Shown one piece after another: positions 61,701-64,000 of a DNA stretch of 64,000 nucleotides (position 1 is its first letter; each line of letters opens with the position of its first letter). This stretch comes from Pseudomonas sp. (GTDB lineage: Bacteria > Pseudomonadota > Gammaproteobacteria > Pseudomonadales > Pseudomonadaceae). The translations under genes and the position numbers were made by a program. Location of the stretch: the NCBI RefSeq assembly GCF_030698175.1, contig NZ_JAUYNT010000021.1, positions 62,001-126,000 of the forward strand, read 5' to 3'. Under the pieces are notes generated by a model that was given only the letters and a program-made list of their open reading frames with translations, did not search any database and was not told where the DNA came from.

Positions 61701-63452
61701 TCAGAAACTGTATTTGACGTTGAAGCTCAGGAAGTCGCGGTCGCTGCGTTTGTTCAGCAAACCGCCGCCGCTGTAGCCCACGTACTTGGCGCCCACCGTC
61801 AGGGATTCCTGGTAGATCGCATCGACTCCCACCGAGTAGCTCTTGGCATCCTCAACCAGGCCATTGGTCAGCTGCGGCGCCACCCCATGGATGCCGTATT
61901 GATAGCCGAGGCTGGGCACCAAATTGACCAGGTTGAAGGCGTTGCTGTAGGTCAGTTGCAGGTTGGTTTGCGCGCCATAGGCACTGCTGGTGGCGGAGTA
62001 GTAATCGGTATCCGAGCCCAGGCCTTGCACCCGGCTGCCGACCAATTCAGAGGAGAGCAACGCCGAGTTGGCACCGAGGAAATCGGTAAAGTTGTAGAGC
62101 GCCACCAGCGAGGCCTGGTACATGTCCTTCTCGTGGTAACCGTCTAAGCGGCTGCCCACCGCCAGGCCTTGCCGACTGCCGAGCAAGGCGCTGGGCAGGT
62201 ATTCGTTGAGGCCCAGGGCAATCGGCGTGTCGGGTCGGTAGCTCAGCTCACCGGCCAGCGACAAGCCATTAAACATACTGTCGCCACCGATCGAGGTGTT
62301 GAAGCTGATGCCGAGCAGATCGCGCTTCTCCAGGTACTCGGCGTAGTAGCTGGCGCTGCTGGCGTTGGGCAGCACGCCGACCACCGGCAAGGTGACGGTG
62401 TCGCCAACGGTCAAGCCGAGCATCGGCACCTGCATGTTGTAACGCAGGTAGTAGAGGCCCAGTTCGGTTTCATTCAGCTGCGGCACGTACCAGCGCAAGG
62501 CGGCGCCGTACTGCGCGGCATGGTCGGCGTCGAGATCCTCGCCACGGGGCATAAAGGTGGTCGGCAGATAACCCTTGCGCAGGTTGTTAAGGAAACCGGC
62601 CGGCAAGGCATCGACGTAGGCCTGGGCCATGCCCGGACTGTCGAAGGCATTGCCGCCCGCCAGCGGCTCTTGCAGCGGCGGCACCGACAGGTAGTTGCAA
62701 CCTTCGCCGAGCACATCGAGGGTCGAGTAGTAGGTGCCGCAGGGGTCGATTTTGGACTTTTCCCAGGCCCAGCCCGGTTGCCAATAGCCCTCGACGCTGA
62801 GGTTGTCGCGCAGCTCCAAGGAGCCATAAGCCATGAACGTCGGCATATAGGCTTCTTTCACTTCCGAGCCGGGCGCGCGCAGGGCATTGATGTCCACCGG
62901 GTTGGTGGCGCCAATGCCGTTTTGGTAGAACAGCGACTCGCCCCAGTTGATCACCTGCCGGCCCAACCGCGCATTCAGGGCGCGCTCGTCCAGCTCCCAG
63001 CTGCCGTAGACAAAGGCATCCAGCAAGTCGACGCTGGAGCCGGCCTCGTCAAGACCGTCATTGCTGATCTGCCGATGCGGCAAGGTCTCGTCTTCCAGAA
63101 CGTAGTCATAAAAGGCCCGCCCCCGGACGAACACGCCGTACTTGTCCTGAAAGCGCAGGTCCAGCTCCGACACGCCCTTGACCACTTCCGAGAACAGGTC
63201 GTGTTTGCTGAAGTTCAGGTCACCGTCATCCGAGTTGATCAACCCGGCGTTACTGCCGCGACCACCGTTGGCGCGGGCAATCAACTTGGCATCGCGCGCC
63301 TCCATGCGGTAACTCACGCCGTAGGACAGGGTGGTGTCCAGGGACATCGTCCAGTCGTCCTCGCGCAATTGAAACGCCTGCGCGGCGCCCAACGGCAAGG
63401 CGCTTAAGACCGCCAGACCGGCTAACGCCAGGGTCTTTACTTGATAGGTCAC
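61701..63452 (-). CDS. DUF1302 family outer-membrane protein
   Basis: The 583-residue protein has a signal peptide (LSALPLGAAQA, near residue 26) and the DUF1302 hallmark opening FQLREDDWTMSLDTTLSYGVSYRMEARD, followed by NSDDGDLNFSKHDLFSEVVKGVSELDLRFQDKYGVFVRGRAFYDYVLED. Repeated amphipathic strands and the final aromatic (SFNVKYSF) indicate an outer-membrane beta-barrel. Family members are linked to transport of hydrophobic molecules such as sterols or alkanes. It is the first gene of a pair with DUF1329. Confidence 0.93.
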   Translation of the reverse strand: MTYQVKTLALAGLAVLSALPLGAAQAFQLREDDWTMSLDTTLSYGVSYRMEARDAKLIARANGGRGSNAGLINSDDGDLNFSKHDLFSEVVKGVSELDLRFQDKYGVFVRGRAFYDYVLEDETLPHRQISNDGLDEAGSSVDLLDAFVYGSWELDERALNARLGRQVINWGESLFYQNGIGATNPVDINALRAPGSEVKEAYMPTFMAYGSLELRDNLSVEGYWQPGWAWEKSKIDPCGTYYSTLDVLGEGCNYLSVPPLQEPLAGGNAFDSPGMAQAYVDALPAGFLNNLRKGYLPTTFMPRGEDLDADHAAQYGAALRWYVPQLNETELGLYYLRYNMQVPMLGLTVGDTVTLPVVGVLPNASSASYYAEYLEKRDLLGISFNTSIGGDSMFNGLSLAGELSYRPDTPIALGLNEYLPSALLGSRQGLAVGSRLDGYHEKDMYQASLVALYNFTDFLGANSALLSSELVGSRVQGLGSDTDYYSATSSAYGAQTNLQLTYSNAFNLVNLVPSLGYQYGIHGVAPQLTNGLVEDAKSYSVGVDAIYQESLTVGAKYVGYSGGGLLNKRSDRDFLSFNVKYSF

Positions 63453-63484
63453 GGTGACCTCCTGTTGTTGTTTTTATCGGAATC

Positions 63485-63498
63485 GGAACACTTGTTCC
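63485..63498. promoter_or_regulatory. Palindrome upstream of the DUF1302 gene
   Basis: GGAACACTTGTTCC has 6-base perfect arms around a CT centre, 33 bases before the DUF1302 start. It could be an operator for the TetR-type or another regulator. The rest of the 317-base divergent gap (63453-63769) shows GGAATCGGAA motifs at 63480 and 63708 and no gene. Confidence 0.4.
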
Positions 63499-63769
63499 CA
63501 ATCAATCTAAACGCCAACAAGCGGAATTGGCAACCCTATTCCGAATTTTTTCTTGCGCCACTGATCGAGCCTGGGGCTTTGTGACCGTCCGTCGCCAGAG
63601 CCGTCGGCGATCACGGTTCAGGTAGCGGCTCTAGCCTGCCCTTTTGCCCGCCAGGCGCGCAGGTCGGCCAGGCAAAGTCCGAGGAAAAGCGAATCTCAGG
63701 CATTGACGGAATCGGAATATCAGTTTCATATTTAATGGGCAAGCCCCTAATAAAAACGGAGACGCCGCC

Positions 63770-64000
63770 ATGCCCACTGCCCTAACTGCCCGTCTTGGAC
63801 TCTGCTTAGCGCTGCTGCTGAGCAGCCTGCTGTGTACCTCGGCCTGGGCTGCATCGCCCTGTAGCGAGCGCAAACCCTTCTTGCTGATCCCCGGCAAGAT
63901 CAGCTGCAGCCATCAATCCACCTGGGTGGCGTCTGGCCCGTTAAGCAGCCGTAAGGTGATTTACCAGGTGCCCAGCGGCACCCCGCCCGCCGGCGGTTGG
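63770..64000 (+). CDS. Secreted PHA depolymerase-like protein, N-terminal part
   Basis: The frame starts at ATG 63770 after GGAG and runs off the window. A signal peptide (GLCLALLLSSLLCTSAWA, near residue 28) is followed by SPCSERKPFLLIPGKISCSHQSTW and LSSRKVIYQVPSGTPPAGGW. This resembles the start of extracellular medium-chain polyhydroxyalkanoate depolymerases and related secreted esterases of Pseudomonas. The catalytic part lies outside the window, so the assignment is tentative. Confidence 0.6.
   Translation, partial: MPTALTARLGLCLALLLSSLLCTSAWAASPCSERKPFLLIPGKISCSHQSTWVASGPLSSRKVIYQVPSGTPPAGGW

Noticed and set aside
62169..63407. 412-codon open frame antisense to the DUF1302 gene
   Set aside because: Shadow composition (Gln, Val, His-rich) and no domain, whereas the - strand has a signal peptide and the DUF1302 hallmark.
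1..64000. tRNA, rRNA or CRISPR arrays
   Set aside because: No cloverleaf with a TTCRA arm, no rRNA sequence and no regularly spaced repeat-spacer series was found on reading; the repeats here are inverted and dispersed.

Overview
The window is a gamma-proteobacterial chromosome segment, almost certainly from a Pseudomonas that is not P. aeruginosa. The signs are the phoBR / phoU-pstBACS neighbourhood, long PstA and PstC permeases, an OprD-type porin, a class D beta-lactamase very like the OXA-50 family, a DUF1302/DUF1329 pair, and many Pseudomonas-type intergenic palindromes beginning GTAGG. Most genes use GC-rich third positions; the stretch 22.8-24.1 kb is clearly more AT-rich.

Layout. 0-16.7 kb is the phosphate region: the end of phoB, then phoR and a CNNM/CBS (CorC-like) membrane protein on the + strand; an amidohydrolase lipoprotein gene and an oprD-type porin gene that look like a guest pair; then on the - strand an M23 peptidase, a response regulator, phoU, pstB, pstA, pstC and pstS. 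Pho-box-like sites precede pstS and pstC. 16.7-18.4 kb holds a metallo-beta-lactamase-fold lipoprotein gene between two palindromic elements, one with a clear 8-bp target duplication. 18.5-22.5 kb carries trhP (U32 family) and the AmmeMemoRadiSam genes, with B and A fused. 22.5-25.2 kb is an accessory patch: a truncated DUF6602-like gene, a small haem-copper-oxidase-like membrane protein, an ABM-family monooxygenase, an EcsC-family protein, a MITE and a decayed copy of the trhP 3' end. 26-31.3 kb holds a large GGDEF/EAL protein and uvrD. 31.4-38 kb holds a 1516-residue RTX protein with a von Willebrand A domain, a second remnant (the uvrD 3' end) and a large exported protein of unknown function. 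38.1-41.7 kb is a compact module: DUF3034 protein, exported truncated globin, ECF sigma factor, anti-sigma factor and fasciclin-domain protein. 41.9-50.8 kb mixes signalling and housekeeping genes. 50.8-56.4 kb is a probable amine-catabolism cluster under a GntR/FCD regulator with two identical palindromic operators. 56.7-64 kb has a thioesterase, a DUF3301 protein, an OXA beta-lactamase, an alpha/beta hydrolase, a TetR regulator, the DUF1329/DUF1302 pair and the start of a probable secreted PHA depolymerase.

Main points beyond ordinary annotation. (1) Fragments of the 3' ends of trhP and uvrD lie beyond blocks of extra genes, marking likely insertion points. (2) A family of short elements shares terminal repeats but carries different palindromic cores; one copy has an 8-bp duplication. 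(3) The RTX protein has a dockerin-like calcium loop inside its VWA domain. (4) The globin/DUF3034/ECF/fasciclin genes form a coherent but poorly understood unit. No tRNA, rRNA, CRISPR array or complete insertion sequence was seen.
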